Positions 10,359-21,257 of a stretch of DNA of 64,000 nucleotides are shown in pieces. The stretch comes from Halopseudomonas salina (lineage in GTDB: Bacteria; Pseudomonadota; Gammaproteobacteria; Pseudomonadales; Pseudomonadaceae). Each line of letters opens with the position of its first letter. The stretch's first letter is position 1. Location: NCBI RefSeq assembly GCF_008641105.1, contig NZ_VTTI01000002.1, positions 1 to 64,000 of the forward strand, read 5' to 3'. A program made the translations under genes and the position numbers. A model generated the notes under the pieces. It was not told the DNA's origin. It was given only the letters and a program-made list of their open reading frames with translations, and did not search any database.

Positions 10359-10373
10359 TGAAACAAATGTTTA
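10347..10373. promoter_or_regulatory. Two overlapping PsrA operators before psrA
   Basis: GAAACGTATGTTTG (10347-10360) fits the PsrA consensus (G/C)AAAC-N2-4-GTTT(G/C) exactly. A second copy, GAAACAAATGTTTA (10360-10373), follows one turn-and-a-quarter downstream and shares one base with it, with one mismatch at its end. The pair lies 16 bases before the psrA start codon and overlaps the promoter. Confidence 0.8.
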
Positions 10374-10388
10374 CTAGCGGAATCGCCC

Positions 10389-11078
10389 ATGGCCCAGTCT
10401 GATACTGTCGAACGCATTCTTGATGCAGCCGAGCAACTCTTCGCCGAGAAAGGTTTTGCAGAGACATCGTTGCGCCTGATCACCAGCAAGGCGGGGGTGA
10501 ATCTGGCGGCGGTAAATTATCACTTTGGTTCCAAGAAGGCCTTGATTCAGGCGGTATTCGTGCGTTTTCTGAATCCCTTTGTCAGCAGCCTGGAGCAGGA
10601 ACTCGACCGTCATCAGCAGCAGGGCAGTGCTTCTCAGCTTACCCTGGAACAGTTGCTCGAGATGCTGGTGAGACAGGCACTGACCGTGAAGCCGCGCAGC
10701 GGCAACGATCTGGCGATTTTCATGCGCCTGCTGGGGCTGGCCTTCAGTCAGAGTCAGGGTCATCTGCGCAAGTATCTTGCAGAGGTTTATGGCAAGGTGT
10801 TTCAGCGTTACATGCAGTTGGTGTTTACTGCGGCTCCGCAATTGCCGCCAACCGAGCTTTTCTGGCGGGTGCACTTCATGCTGGGTAGCGCTGCGTTCAC
10901 GATGTCGAGCATGAAAGCGCTGCGCGCGATTGCCGAAGCGGAATTCGACACTCAGACAGGTATTGATCAGGTGCTCAAGCTGATGGTGCCGTTTCTCGCG
11001 GCGGGCATGCGCGCAGAGAGCGTCATGCCGTCCATAACCGCCGGGACCCAAACCCGGTCCGTCCCCGAACCAGTCTGA
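10389..11078 (+). CDS. psrA: TetR-family fatty-acid-responsive regulator PsrA
   Basis: Long-chain-fatty-acid-sensing transcription factor that represses fadBA and itself and activates rpoS in P. aeruginosa. The 229-residue protein has a TetR helix-turn-helix at about residues 25-50 (AGVNLAAVNYHFGSKKALI) and the strongly conserved ligand-domain segment RSGNDLAIFMRLLGLAFSQS. Its start is fixed by the MAQSDTVERILDAAE N-terminus shared with known PsrA. It is divergent from lexA-sulA. Its own promoter carries two PsrA sites, and another is found before fadBA in this window. Confidence 0.95.
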   Translation: MAQSDTVERILDAAEQLFAEKGFAETSLRLITSKAGVNLAAVNYHFGSKKALIQAVFVRFLNPFVSSLEQELDRHQQQGSASQLTLEQLLEMLVRQALTVKPRSGNDLAIFMRLLGLAFSQSQGHLRKYLAEVYGKVFQRYMQLVFTAAPQLPPTELFWRVHFMLGSAAFTMSSMKALRAIAEAEFDTQTGIDQVLKLMVPFLAAGMRAESVMPSITAGTQTRSVPEPV

Positions 11079-11105
11079 TATTCCCCGATCGCTATTGTGT
11101 CTGTG

Positions 11106-11139
11106 AGTCAGCAGTACTATTGCCTGCTGGCTTTGGTTT
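11106..11139 (+). terminator. Weak hairpin after psrA, possible terminator
   Basis: A nine-pair stem AGTCAGCAG / CTGCTGGCT (one G-U pair) with a nine-base loop, followed by TTGGTTTCC. The T run is poor, so this is tentative. Confidence 0.35.
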
Positions 11140-11207
11140 CCCCTCTGCGCCGGTTTCCTAGCGCGGGCTGATCCGTTATCGTGTGAGCACTTTTAACGGA
11201 GGTGGCT

Positions 11208-11726
11208 ATGTCGCTGGATCTGATCCTCGTCTCACTGGCTTCCCAGCGCCTTATCGGGCTCAGCGGCGGGATGCAGGTGTGCGATTATCCTGTTTCCACT
11301 GCGCTCAAGGGTGCAGGGGAGCAGGACGGGTCCGGATGTACTCCGCGGGGCGTGCATCGGGTCAGGGCACGGATCGGTGAAGGCCAGCCCTTGGCCTCGG
11401 TGTATATCGGTCGTCGTCCGACGGGTGAGATCTGGTCCCATGAACTCGCCCGGCAGCACCCACAGCGCGACTGGATTCTTACCCGGATATTGTGGCTGTG
11501 TGGCGAGGAGTCGGGATTCAATCGAGGCGGCAGGCAGGATTCCCAGCGCCGCTATATATACCTGCACGGTACCCCTGACGACCAACCTATGGGTGTGGCG
11601 CTATCCCATGGCTGTGTGCGCTTACGTAACAGCGACATGCTTGTGCTATTCGATCTCACGCCAGTAGGCTGCCGCGTTGAAATTCACGAGCAGGCTTTAG
11701 ATCTGCTCATGCCCGCAAAGACTTGA
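11208..11726 (+). CDS. YkuD-type L,D-transpeptidase-like protein
   Basis: A 172-residue protein whose second half holds the YkuD catalytic signature: a histidine in YLHGTPDDQP and then SHGCVRLRNSD, with the nucleophilic cysteine in SHGCVR. Family members join peptidoglycan stem peptides or attach proteins to them, or act as related peptidases. The ATG at 11208 is chosen because GGAGG lies five bases before it; a GTG at 11202 overlaps that site. No signal peptide is visible, unlike most L,D-transpeptidases, so the protein may be cytoplasmic or exported in another way. It is followed directly by nagZ, a peptidoglycan recycling gene, which suggests a shared cell-wall function. Confidence 0.85.
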   Translation: MSLDLILVSLASQRLIGLSGGMQVCDYPVSTALKGAGEQDGSGCTPRGVHRVRARIGEGQPLASVYIGRRPTGEIWSHELARQHPQRDWILTRILWLCGEESGFNRGGRQDSQRRYIYLHGTPDDQPMGVALSHGCVRLRNSDMLVLFDLTPVGCRVEIHEQALDLLMPAKT

Positions 11727-11740
11727 ACGGAGTAACACTG

Positions 11741-12765
11741 TTGAAACAAGGCACCCTGATGCTTGATGTGGCCGGTACCTGGCTTGATGCGGCTGATCGC
11801 CATTTGCTCAGACAGCCCGAGGTGGGCGGTATCATTCTGTTCGCTCGCAATACCGAATCACCGCATCAGGTTCGTGAACTGGTGCAGTCAATCAGGGCCG
11901 TGCGACCTGATATGCTGATCGCAATAGACCAGGAGGGTGGACGGGTACAGCGCCTGCGCAATGGCGTCGAACGCTTGCCGGCGTTGCGCCGTATTGCAGC
12001 CCTGGCCAGCTCCGGGGATATGGGCCAGGCTGAGGCGGCGGCGAGAAGTGCTGCCTGGGTAATGGCTACCGAGATGCTCGCCTGCGGTATCGATATCAGT
12101 TTTGCACCGGTTCTCGATCTGGATCATGGCCGCAGTGATGTTATCGGTGACCGTTCCCTTGGGGGTGACCCCGAGCAGGTGGCCAATCTCGGCCGAGCTT
12201 ATATAGAGGGTTTGCACACAGCAGGGATGGCGGCGACCGGTAAACATTTTCCTGGCCACGGCTGGGCGGAAGCAGACTCCCATACGGATTTGCCGGTTGA
12301 TGAGCGCAGCGAAACGCAGATCCGCGCAAGCGACCTTGTGCCTTTCAGGGATCTTGCCGCATTGCTGGATGGCATTATGCCGGCCCATGTGGTGTATCCG
12401 GCGATCGATGAGCAGCCGGCTGGCTTTTCCCGACGCTGGCTGCAGGACATTCTGCGCAGCGAACTGGGCTTCAGCGGGGTGATCTTCAGCGACGACCTGA
12501 CCATGGCGGGCGCCCATGTTGTAGGTGGCATTACCCAGCGAGTTGACGCTGCATTGTCATCGGGTTGCGACATGCTGTTGGTATGCAATGATCGTGGTGC
12601 GGCCGAGGAGGCTCTGACGCATTGCCAGCAGATCGGCCTGAATCCCCCAGAGCATCTGGCAGCCATGCTTGCACGCCGCCAGCCGGGTATTGACTATAAA
12701 GCTGACCCACAGTGGTCTTCCGCGCTTCACCTGTTGCGCGAAGTGGGATTGCTTGGGGAGCATGC

Positions 12766-12769
<4 letters not shown>
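11741..12769 (+). CDS. nagZ: Beta-N-acetylglucosaminidase NagZ (GH3)
   Basis: Cytoplasmic glycosidase that removes N-acetylglucosamine from anhydro-muropeptides during wall recycling. The 342-residue protein has the GH3 signature DQEGGRVQRL, the catalytic loop K168-H-F-P-G-H-G continuing to H181 (EADSHTDLP), and the FSDDLTMAG motif with the acidic nucleophile near residues 251-252. The TTG at 11741 is preferred: GGAG lies eight bases upstream and the protein then begins MKQGTLMLDV, like homologues; a TTG at 11723 would overlap the previous gene. It ends in a four-base overlap with the next gene. In Pseudomonas NagZ activity influences AmpC beta-lactamase induction. Confidence 0.96.
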
Positions 12770-14651
<1,882 letters not shown>

Positions 14652-14662
14652 GCCAAGTTCCT

Positions 14663-15241
14663 TTAGCGACTGTTAACCCGGACCAGCATGCCCATGCTCT
14701 GGTGGTCGAGATAATGCACCTCGTTCAGACGCAAGCGACGGGACTGGTGCAGTTTCTCGCTGACAATACTGTCGGCCTGGCCATCCTGGCTGCGAGTGCC
14801 AGTGTGCCGCCAAGCCTTTACCTCGAGCGCCATTGATTCCTCGGCGCGCTCCAGACCAAGCACCGCTTCGACGGGATAATGCTCGCCCAGCGTTTCCCCC
14901 TGGTGTATCGCTACCTTCAGGTTACTGTCAGCCGGCTGGATCCAGGCCTGATGCATGAGTATTCGGTAGCCATTGGCCGCGAGCTTGTCCGCCTCCCTGT
15001 CCATGCGAAGCTGGGTTACGTCCAGTTTGCGCACATCACTGCGGGCGGTATCTTCGAGCATCACAGCGTCATTGGCCCAGTTGTAGTCGGGGGCACGGTT
15101 GCCGCTGATCGGGGCTGAGGGTTGGGCGAACACAATGGCCTCGACCTGGTAGGTGCCCGCATCCTGGGCCTGGACGGTGCTTGCCAGAACAGAGATAGCG
15201 ACGAGTGCGGGCAGCTGCAGAGTGCGAATAACGGAGTTCAT
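14663..15241 (-). CDS. csiV: CsiV-family periplasmic protein
   Basis: A 192-residue protein with a signal peptide (cleavage probably after VQA at about residue 25) and a mature domain starting YQVEAIVFAQPS, typical of the CsiV family (PF10972), which was described as a peptidoglycan-binding protein tied to D-amino-acid sensitivity in Vibrio. The family is usually encoded directly after mfd. Here its ATG overlaps the mfd stop codon by four bases. The gene converges with mtnP, 11 bases away. The family call rests on recognisable N-terminal and C-terminal segments (LRLNEVHYLDH) and on context. Confidence 0.85.
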   Translation of the reverse strand: MNSVIRTLQLPALVAISVLASTVQAQDAGTYQVEAIVFAQPSAPISGNRAPDYNWANDAVMLEDTARSDVRKLDVTQLRMDREADKLAANGYRILMHQAWIQPADSNLKVAIHQGETLGEHYPVEAVLGLERAEESMALEVKAWRHTGTRSQDGQADSIVSEKLHQSRRLRLNEVHYLDHQSMGMLVRVNSR

Positions 15242-18200
15242 GAACGTTTTCCTTTCCCTTTGGATGGCTGGGATTGCTGCGGTGGTGCTTCCAGACGGTC
15301 AATCAGTGCCTCAACCGTATTCAGGCGCAGATCCGATGCTCCCATGGGCGCACTGAAGCGGAACAGGGTAGCACCCTCAAGTTTATACCGATTGGGCTGA
15401 TCCTGGATCAGTTTGACCAGCGTCATCGGGTCAACCTGGGTGTTGCTGGCAAATTCGAGACGGCCATGCTCGGGCCCGACATCTATTTTGCTGATTCCCA
15501 GAGGAGTGCAGCGCAATTTCAGGGACGTAACGCGGAACAGCGTCTTGGCTGCCTCAGGCAAGAGGCCGAACCGGTCGATCATCTCCACCTGCAGATCCTT
15601 CAAAGCCTCGTCATCGGTGGCATTGGCTATGCGCTTGTAGAGAATCAGGCGGCTGTGCACGTCTGGCAGGTAGTCATCCGGGATCAGAGCCGGTAGACGC
15701 AGGTTGATATCCGGCCCGCCTCCCAGAGGCTGATCCAGGGACGGTTGGTTGCCCGACTTGATTGCCTTGATAGCCCGATCGAGCATGTCCATGTACAGGG
15801 TAAAGCCGATGGCCTGGATCTGACCGCTCTGGCCGTCGCCCAGCAGTTCGCCGGCGCCGCGGATTTCCAGGTCATGGGTGGCCAGGGTGAATCCGGCTCC
15901 CAGTTCCTGGGCTGCGGCAATCGCTTCCAGACGCTTTTCGGCGTCGCTGGTCAGCTTCTTGCCGTGGGGCGTGAGCAGGTAGGCGTAAGCCTGGTGGTGG
16001 CTGCGGCCGACACGACCGCGTAGCTGGTGCAGCTGAGCCAGGCCGAATTTGTCGGCCCGCTCGATAATGATGGTGTTGGCGTTGGGTACGTCGATACCGG
16101 TTTCGATGATGGTGGTGGTCACCAACACGTTGAACCGCCGGTGATAGAAGTCGCCCATCACCTGTTCCAGCGCGCGTTCGGGCATCTGTCCGTGGCTGAT
16201 ACCGATGCGCGCTTCGGGCACCAGTTCAGCCAGGTCTGCGGCGCATTTCTCGATGGTCTGCACCTCGTTGTGCAGGAAGTAGACCTGCCCACCGCGGAGC
16301 AGCTCACGCAGGATGGCTTCCTTGAGCACCGGCGCCTGTTGCTGCATGACGAAGGTGCGCACGGACAATCGGCGTGCCGGTGGCGTGGCGATAATCGACA
16401 GCTCCCGCATGCCCGACATGGCCATATTCAGGGTGCGCGGAATGGGTGTGGCGGTTAGCGTGAGCACATCCACTTCACTGCGCAGGGCTTTGAGCTGTTC
16501 TTTCTGGCGGACGCCGAAGCGGTGTTCTTCGTCGATGATCATCAGTCCCAGGTTTTGAAACTGGATGTCGCCCTGCAGCAGTTTGTGGGTACCGATCATG
16601 ATATCCACCTTGCCCTCGGCGAGTTCGCCGATGGCAGACTTGATTTCCTTGGTGGACTTGAAGCGCGACATGACCTCGACCTTGACCGGCCAGTCAGCAA
16701 AGCGGTCGCGAAAGCTGTTGTAGTGCTGCTGAGCGAGCAGGGTGGTGGGTACTAGTACCGCAACCTGCTTGCCACCGTGTACCGCCAGGAAAGCTGCGCG
16801 CATGGCGACTTCGGTCTTGCCGAAGCCGACATCGCCGCACACAAGCCGGTCCATCGGCTGTGACTTGACCATATCGCTGATTACCGCTTCGATGGCTGCT
16901 TCCTGATCGGCGGTTTCCTCGAACGGGAAGGCATCGGCGAACGCCTGATAGTCGCGTTCCGGTGCACTGAAACTGAAGCCCTTGCGGGCACCTCGGCGGG
17001 CGTAGACATCAAGCAGTTCGGCAGCCACGTCGCGGACCTTTTCGGCCGCCTTGCGCTTGGCTTTTTGCCATTGTTCCGAGCCCAGGCGGTGTAGCGGGGC
17101 GTGTTCGTCCTCGCCACCGGTGTAGCGGGCGATCAGGTGCAGGTTGGCTACCGGGACATAGAGCTTGGCTTCGTCGGCGTATTCCAGGGTGAGGAATTCG
17201 GCCTGCTGGTCTTCAACGGTCAGATTGACCAGGCCCAGGAAGCGGCCGACGCCGTGGTCGATATGCACCACCGGTGACCCTTCGCGGAGCTCGGTCAGAT
17301 TGCGAATGACCGCATCGCCCAGGTCGGTGGCCTTGCCGCGACGCCGGCGCTGCATGACGCGCTGGCCAAACAGCTGATTCTCGGCAATCAGTGCGATGGC
17401 GGGCGAGCCGCAGAGCATGCCCTGGTCAATGGTTGCCACCATGATCGAGTGCGGCGCAGTGCTGGCGAGAAACTCTGGCCAGCTTTCCACCGTGCCCGGC
17501 TTGACCTCGATGCGTGCCAGCAGGTCGAGCATCGCCTCACGGCGTCCGGCGCTTTCCACGACGTACAGAATTCGCCCTTCAAAAGAGCTGGCAAAGGATT
17601 CAAGGGCTGCAAGGGGCTGATCCAGCCGATTGTCTATTGGCAGCTCAGGCGGCGGCTGGCAGCTGAAGTGAATGTTACCGGCGGCGGGCCCGATGGATTC
17701 CTGGTGACAGACAATCCGTGGAAAGCGCTTGATCAGCGCGAAACAGTCCTCGACGCTGAGAAACAGCTCCGCCGGTGAGAGCAGCGGACGTGTCTTGTCG
17801 ACGCTCTGCTCCTGATAGCGGTTACGTACGTCGGTCCAGAAGTGTTCGGCGCTGCCCTCGATGCCAGGCAGACTGAACAGCAGGGTATTGTCTGGCAGAT
17901 AATCAAACAGGCTTTGCAGTTCTTCAAAAAACAGCGGCAGGTAGTATTCCACCCCTGCTGGCACCAGCCCCTCGCTCAGATCCTGATACACCGGGCAGCG
18001 TCGGTAGTCGACGTCGAAGCGCTCACGAAAGCGGGCGCGGAAGCCGGTCAGGGCTGCCTTGTCCAGCGGAAATTCCTTGGCGGGTAACAGATGGACCCGC
18101 TCGACCTTGTCGATCGAACGCTGGGTCTCTGGGTCGAAGGTGCGCAGGGTCTCGATTTCATCGTCAAACAGGTCGATGCGCAGGGGCAGGCGGCTGCCCA

Positions 18201-18747
18201 TCGGATACAGATCCAGCAGCGCGCCGCGCACGGCGTAGTCGCCATGCTCGTATACCGTATCGACGCATCGATAGCCGGCCGCGTCCAGATTCAGGCGCAT
18301 CTTGTCCATATCCAGCTGCTGGCCCAGCTCGAGCATGAGCACCGAGCCGCCGAGGAAGGAGCGTGGCGCGATGCGGTGCAATAAGGTCGTCATGGGCACA
18401 ACAAGAATGCCCTGGGTGACCGACGGTAGCTGGTAAAGCGTCTTCAGGCGCTGGGAAATGATGTCCTGGTGCGGCGAAAAACGGTCATAGGGTAGAGTTT
18501 CCCAGTCCGGGAAGCTGAGCACGGGCAGATCTGGAGCGAAGAACCGCAGCTCCCGTTCCAGTTGATCGGCCATGGCCGTATCAGTGGTTATGACCAGACT
18601 CAGGCCCGGGTGCAGCAGGGCGCCCTCGGCTATGGCTAGCGCCCTGGCGGCTCCGGTCAGGTTGCCCCAGGCCGTCTTGCCATGGCCGGCGAGTGCATCG
18701 GCAGAGGCAAGAATGGTTTTGTTCGCAGGCATGCGTTGACTGTCCAT
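15238..18747 (-). CDS. mfd: Transcription-repair coupling factor
   Basis: ATP-dependent translocase that removes RNA polymerase stalled at lesions and recruits UvrA. Its 1169 residues contain, in order, the UvrB-homologous N-terminal region (LPVLSFPDWETLPYDRFSPH), the RNA-polymerase interaction domain (EGSPVVHIDHGVGRFLGL), the helicase motor with Walker A GDVGFGKTE, Walker B DEEHRFG and TATPIPRTLNMA, and the C-terminal TRCF domain. The ATG at 18747 has no good ribosome site; an internal ATG at 18732 is an equally weak alternative. It is the first gene of a minus-strand pair with csiV and diverges from gapdh. Confidence 0.97.
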   Translation of the reverse strand: MDSQRMPANKTILASADALAGHGKTAWGNLTGAARALAIAEGALLHPGLSLVITTDTAMADQLERELRFFAPDLPVLSFPDWETLPYDRFSPHQDIISQRLKTLYQLPSVTQGILVVPMTTLLHRIAPRSFLGGSVLMLELGQQLDMDKMRLNLDAAGYRCVDTVYEHGDYAVRGALLDLYPMGSRLPLRIDLFDDEIETLRTFDPETQRSIDKVERVHLLPAKEFPLDKAALTGFRARFRERFDVDYRRCPVYQDLSEGLVPAGVEYYLPLFFEELQSLFDYLPDNTLLFSLPGIEGSAEHFWTDVRNRYQEQSVDKTRPLLSPAELFLSVEDCFALIKRFPRIVCHQESIGPAAGNIHFSCQPPPELPIDNRLDQPLAALESFASSFEGRILYVVESAGRREAMLDLLARIEVKPGTVESWPEFLASTAPHSIMVATIDQGMLCGSPAIALIAENQLFGQRVMQRRRRGKATDLGDAVIRNLTELREGSPVVHIDHGVGRFLGLVNLTVEDQQAEFLTLEYADEAKLYVPVANLHLIARYTGGEDEHAPLHRLGSEQWQKAKRKAAEKVRDVAAELLDVYARRGARKGFSFSAPERDYQAFADAFPFEETADQEAAIEAVISDMVKSQPMDRLVCGDVGFGKTEVAMRAAFLAVHGGKQVAVLVPTTLLAQQHYNSFRDRFADWPVKVEVMSRFKSTKEIKSAIGELAEGKVDIMIGTHKLLQGDIQFQNLGLMIIDEEHRFGVRQKEQLKALRSEVDVLTLTATPIPRTLNMAMSGMRELSIIATPPARRLSVRTFVMQQQAPVLKEAILRELLRGGQVYFLHNEVQTIEKCAADLAELVPEARIGISHGQMPERALEQVMGDFYHRRFNVLVTTTIIETGIDVPNANTIIIERADKFGLAQLHQLRGRVGRSHHQAYAYLLTPHGKKLTSDAEKRLEAIAAAQELGAGFTLATHDLEIRGAGELLGDGQSGQIQAIGFTLYMDMLDRAIKAIKSGNQPSLDQPLGGGPDINLRLPALIPDDYLPDVHSRLILYKRIANATDDEALKDLQVEMIDRFGLLPEAAKTLFRVTSLKLRCTPLGISKIDVGPEHGRLEFASNTQVDPMTLVKLIQDQPNRYKLEGATLFRFSAPMGASDLRLNTVEALIDRLEAPPQQSQPSKGKGKRS

Positions 18748-18884
18748 CTGTAAAAAACGCCAAGTGTACCTGTGTACGCATGACTATGCCGCGGTTACAG
18801 CGCTTTTCCCGGAATCATTGCCTCGGTGCCAGAACAAAAGCATAATATCGGCCCTTTAGAGCCCATGACCTGGAAGGAAAAGAC

Positions 18885-20324
18885 GTGACTCAAGCCCAAT
18901 ATGACCAATGTCTGGAAAACTGGACGGATCGTGAATCCACCGCCGAAGCGATGATTCCGCTGATCGGCCGTCTGTACCGCGAGCACAACGTGGTCACCTC
19001 GATCTATGGTCGGGGGCTGGTGAATCGTTCTGTTATCAGTATCCTCAAGTCCCACCGCTTTGCGCGTCAGATCGACGATACCGAGCTGTCAGTACATGAC
19101 ACCTTCCCGCTGATCAAGGCTCTGCTGGATCTGAACCTGGGTCCTGCCTCGATCGATCTGGCCCGCCTGGTTGATAAGTTCCGCCGTGAAGGTGGGGATG
19201 ATCTGGACGCTTTCCTGCGCACAGAGCTGGCTGATGTGATCGGGCACAAGGGCGAGCGCCGCCAGGGCCGTGATGTTGTGCTTTACGGCTTCGGACGTAT
19301 CGGTCGGTTGTTGGCGCGCATCATGGTCGAGAAGATAGGTGTGGGCGACGGCCTGCGTCTGCGCGCCATTGTTGTGCGCAAGGGTGCAGTTAATGATCTG
19401 GCCAAGCGTGCCAGTCTGCTGCGTCGCGATTCGGTGCACGGTTCCTTTCAGGGCACGATCAAGGTGGATGAGGAAAACAACACCCTGACGGCTAACGGCA
19501 TGATCATCCAGGTGATCTATGCGAGTAACCCCAGCGAAGTCGATTACACCCAGTACGGTATAGAAGACGCCATTGTCGTAGACAATACTGGCGTATGGCG
19601 TGATGCCGAGGGTCTGTCCCAGCACCTGAAGTGCCCGGGCGCATCTCAGGTAGTTCTTACCGCTCCGGGCAAGGGTGACCTGAAGAACATCGTTCACGGC
19701 ATCAATCATGCGACGATTTCGCCGGACGACAAGATCATTTCTGCTGCGTCCTGTACCACCAACGCTATTGTCCCAGTTCTCAAGGCGATCAACGACAAGT
19801 ACGGGATCGTCAACGGTCATGTGGAGACTGTTCACTCCTACACCAACGACCAGAACCTGATCGACAACTTCCACAAGGGCAACCGTCGTGGTCGCAGCGC
19901 TGCACTGAACATGGTCATCACTGAAACGGGTGCTGCCAAGGCAGTTGCCAAGGCGTTGCCGGAGCTGGGCGGCAAGCTGAGTGGTAACGCGATTCGTGTA
20001 CCTACGCCCAACGTGTCCATGGCCATTCTCAATCTTAACCTTGAGAAGGCAACTGATCGTGATGAGGTCAATGAATACCTGCGTTACATGGCGCTGCATT
20101 CTGACCTGCACAAGCAAATCGATTTCACCAATTCCCAGGAAGTGGTTTCCAGTGATTTCGTGGGTTCACGCCATGCCGGTGTGGTGGATGCCGAGGCTAC
20201 CATCTGCAATGACAATCGTCTGATTCTCTACGTCTGGTATGACAACGAGTTTGGTTACAGCTGTCAGGTTGTGCGGATTCTGGAAGATCTGGCGAACGTC
20301 AATCCCCCGGCTTTCCCGGTCTGA
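18885..20324 (+). CDS. gapdh: Glyceraldehyde-3-phosphate dehydrogenase, long form
   Basis: NAD(P)-dependent GAPDH-fold enzyme of 479 residues. The conventional enzyme occupies about residues 125-479: the Rossmann motif GFGRIGRLLARI, the catalytic cysteine in SAASCTTNAIVPV and the C-terminal YDNEFGYSCQVV. The first 125 residues are an extra helical domain of unknown function (about 330 residues is normal). P. aeruginosa has a similar long protein next to mfd, distinct from its glycolytic gap genes; a gluconeogenic role has been proposed for such forms but is not shown by sequence. The GTG start is preceded by GGAAGGA. A strong terminator follows. Confidence 0.93.
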   Translation: MTQAQYDQCLENWTDRESTAEAMIPLIGRLYREHNVVTSIYGRGLVNRSVISILKSHRFARQIDDTELSVHDTFPLIKALLDLNLGPASIDLARLVDKFRREGGDDLDAFLRTELADVIGHKGERRQGRDVVLYGFGRIGRLLARIMVEKIGVGDGLRLRAIVVRKGAVNDLAKRASLLRRDSVHGSFQGTIKVDEENNTLTANGMIIQVIYASNPSEVDYTQYGIEDAIVVDNTGVWRDAEGLSQHLKCPGASQVVLTAPGKGDLKNIVHGINHATISPDDKIISAASCTTNAIVPVLKAINDKYGIVNGHVETVHSYTNDQNLIDNFHKGNRRGRSAALNMVITETGAAKAVAKALPELGGKLSGNAIRVPTPNVSMAILNLNLEKATDRDEVNEYLRYMALHSDLHKQIDFTNSQEVVSSDFVGSRHAGVVDAEATICNDNRLILYVWYDNEFGYSCQVVRILEDLANVNPPAFPV

Positions 20325-20360
20325 GCAGACACTGCTTGCTTGTGCAGGTAGTGAGTAATA

Positions 20361-20389
20361 AAAAAGGCGCCTCTGGCGCCTTTTTTTTG
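20361..20389. terminator. Bidirectional intrinsic terminator
   Basis: A perfect stem AAAAAGGCGCC / GGCGCCTTTTT with a three-base loop, flanked by A and T runs on both sides. It ends gapdh on the plus strand and could end the convergent gene on the minus strand. Confidence 0.92.
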
Positions 20390-20409
20390 AACTATTGATC
20401 CATTTTAAA

Positions 20410-20970
20410 TCAACGGGTTGCAGTCAGTCTTTCGCGTAGGTCGTCAGACAATCCGTTTTCCCTGAGCCAGATGCCAACATATGCTCTAGCCAGTTGACTG
20501 TCCTCTGAGCTGAAAGACTCCACTCCGTTGTATTTCAAACTAAGGGAGTGGGCTGCATCAAGGGTAAGTGCGTAACGATCACCTGCGCTGATGTCGGTAA
20601 ATGTGGCGTGCAGCTCGTCAATCATGGGCCGCAGCTCGTCAAGGGTTGGCTTGTCGTACTGCCGTTCCAGAGCTACCCAGGCTGCCTTGATGACGTCCTC
20701 GCGATCAATGTTCCGGTAGTAATACAGCTCCAGATGCAGGGGTTCTCCTGCCTTTATCGGGTTTTCCAGTGGCTGTTGTGCTGGTGTCAGCAGGGCGGCG
20801 CTGTAAACGTCCACGAACAGGTATTCCAGCAAGCTGGCATTGCGCAAGACCAGCTCCTGATTGCCAACTTCGATGCGTTGCGGGAAGTCCGCTTCGGCCA
20901 GGCGCTTTTCGCTGGCGGCAAGGCTGAGTGGCAAGAGGCAACAAACCAGCGCCAGGGTACGTGCAATCAT
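20410..20970 (-). CDS. Chalcone isomerase-like periplasmic protein
   Basis: A 186-residue protein with a signal peptide (cleavage near residue 18-19, LSLAA) and a domain resembling the bacterial chalcone isomerase-like family (PF16036): ELVLRNASLLEYLFVDVYSA, then LELYYYRNIDREDVIKAAW, and a C-terminal ARAYVGIWL. Bacterial members are not known to act on chalcones and most likely bind fatty acids or lipids, if anything. It converges with gapdh and diverges from nqrA. In P. aeruginosa, as I recall, an amino acid permease gene occupies this position. Confidence 0.8.
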   Translation of the reverse strand: MIARTLALVCCLLPLSLAASEKRLAEADFPQRIEVGNQELVLRNASLLEYLFVDVYSAALLTPAQQPLENPIKAGEPLHLELYYYRNIDREDVIKAAWVALERQYDKPTLDELRPMIDELHATFTDISAGDRYALTLDAAHSLSLKYNGVESFSSEDSQLARAYVGIWLRENGLSDDLRERLTATR

Positions 20971-21257
20971 CTTTTCTACTCCGTTTTCGGTGAGTCAATA
21001 CGCCCATTAACTACTCCGGCTGAATTATGGTCAATTCACCCGGTAACGGATTGTGTAACAGCAAAAAACCTGAAAAAACCAAGACCTTGAGTAGCATTGA
21101 CAGGTCATGGTCTTTATACTTGACGGGATTTTTGATGAGGGTTCGTGGTCACATTCTGCTGGGTTTTGTTTGCCTCCCGAAACGCTCGGCGGCCCCTTTG
21201 CTACGCCGGATGCCCGATCCGCCCTTGACGATTCCAACCAGTGATTAGGCTATACGT

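Noticed and set aside
21062..21130. An ANR/FNR box or a full sigma-70 promoter before nqrA
   Set aside because: A TTGACA and a TATACT are present but only 12 bases apart, too close to work together, and no TTGAT-N4-ATCAA palindrome was found.
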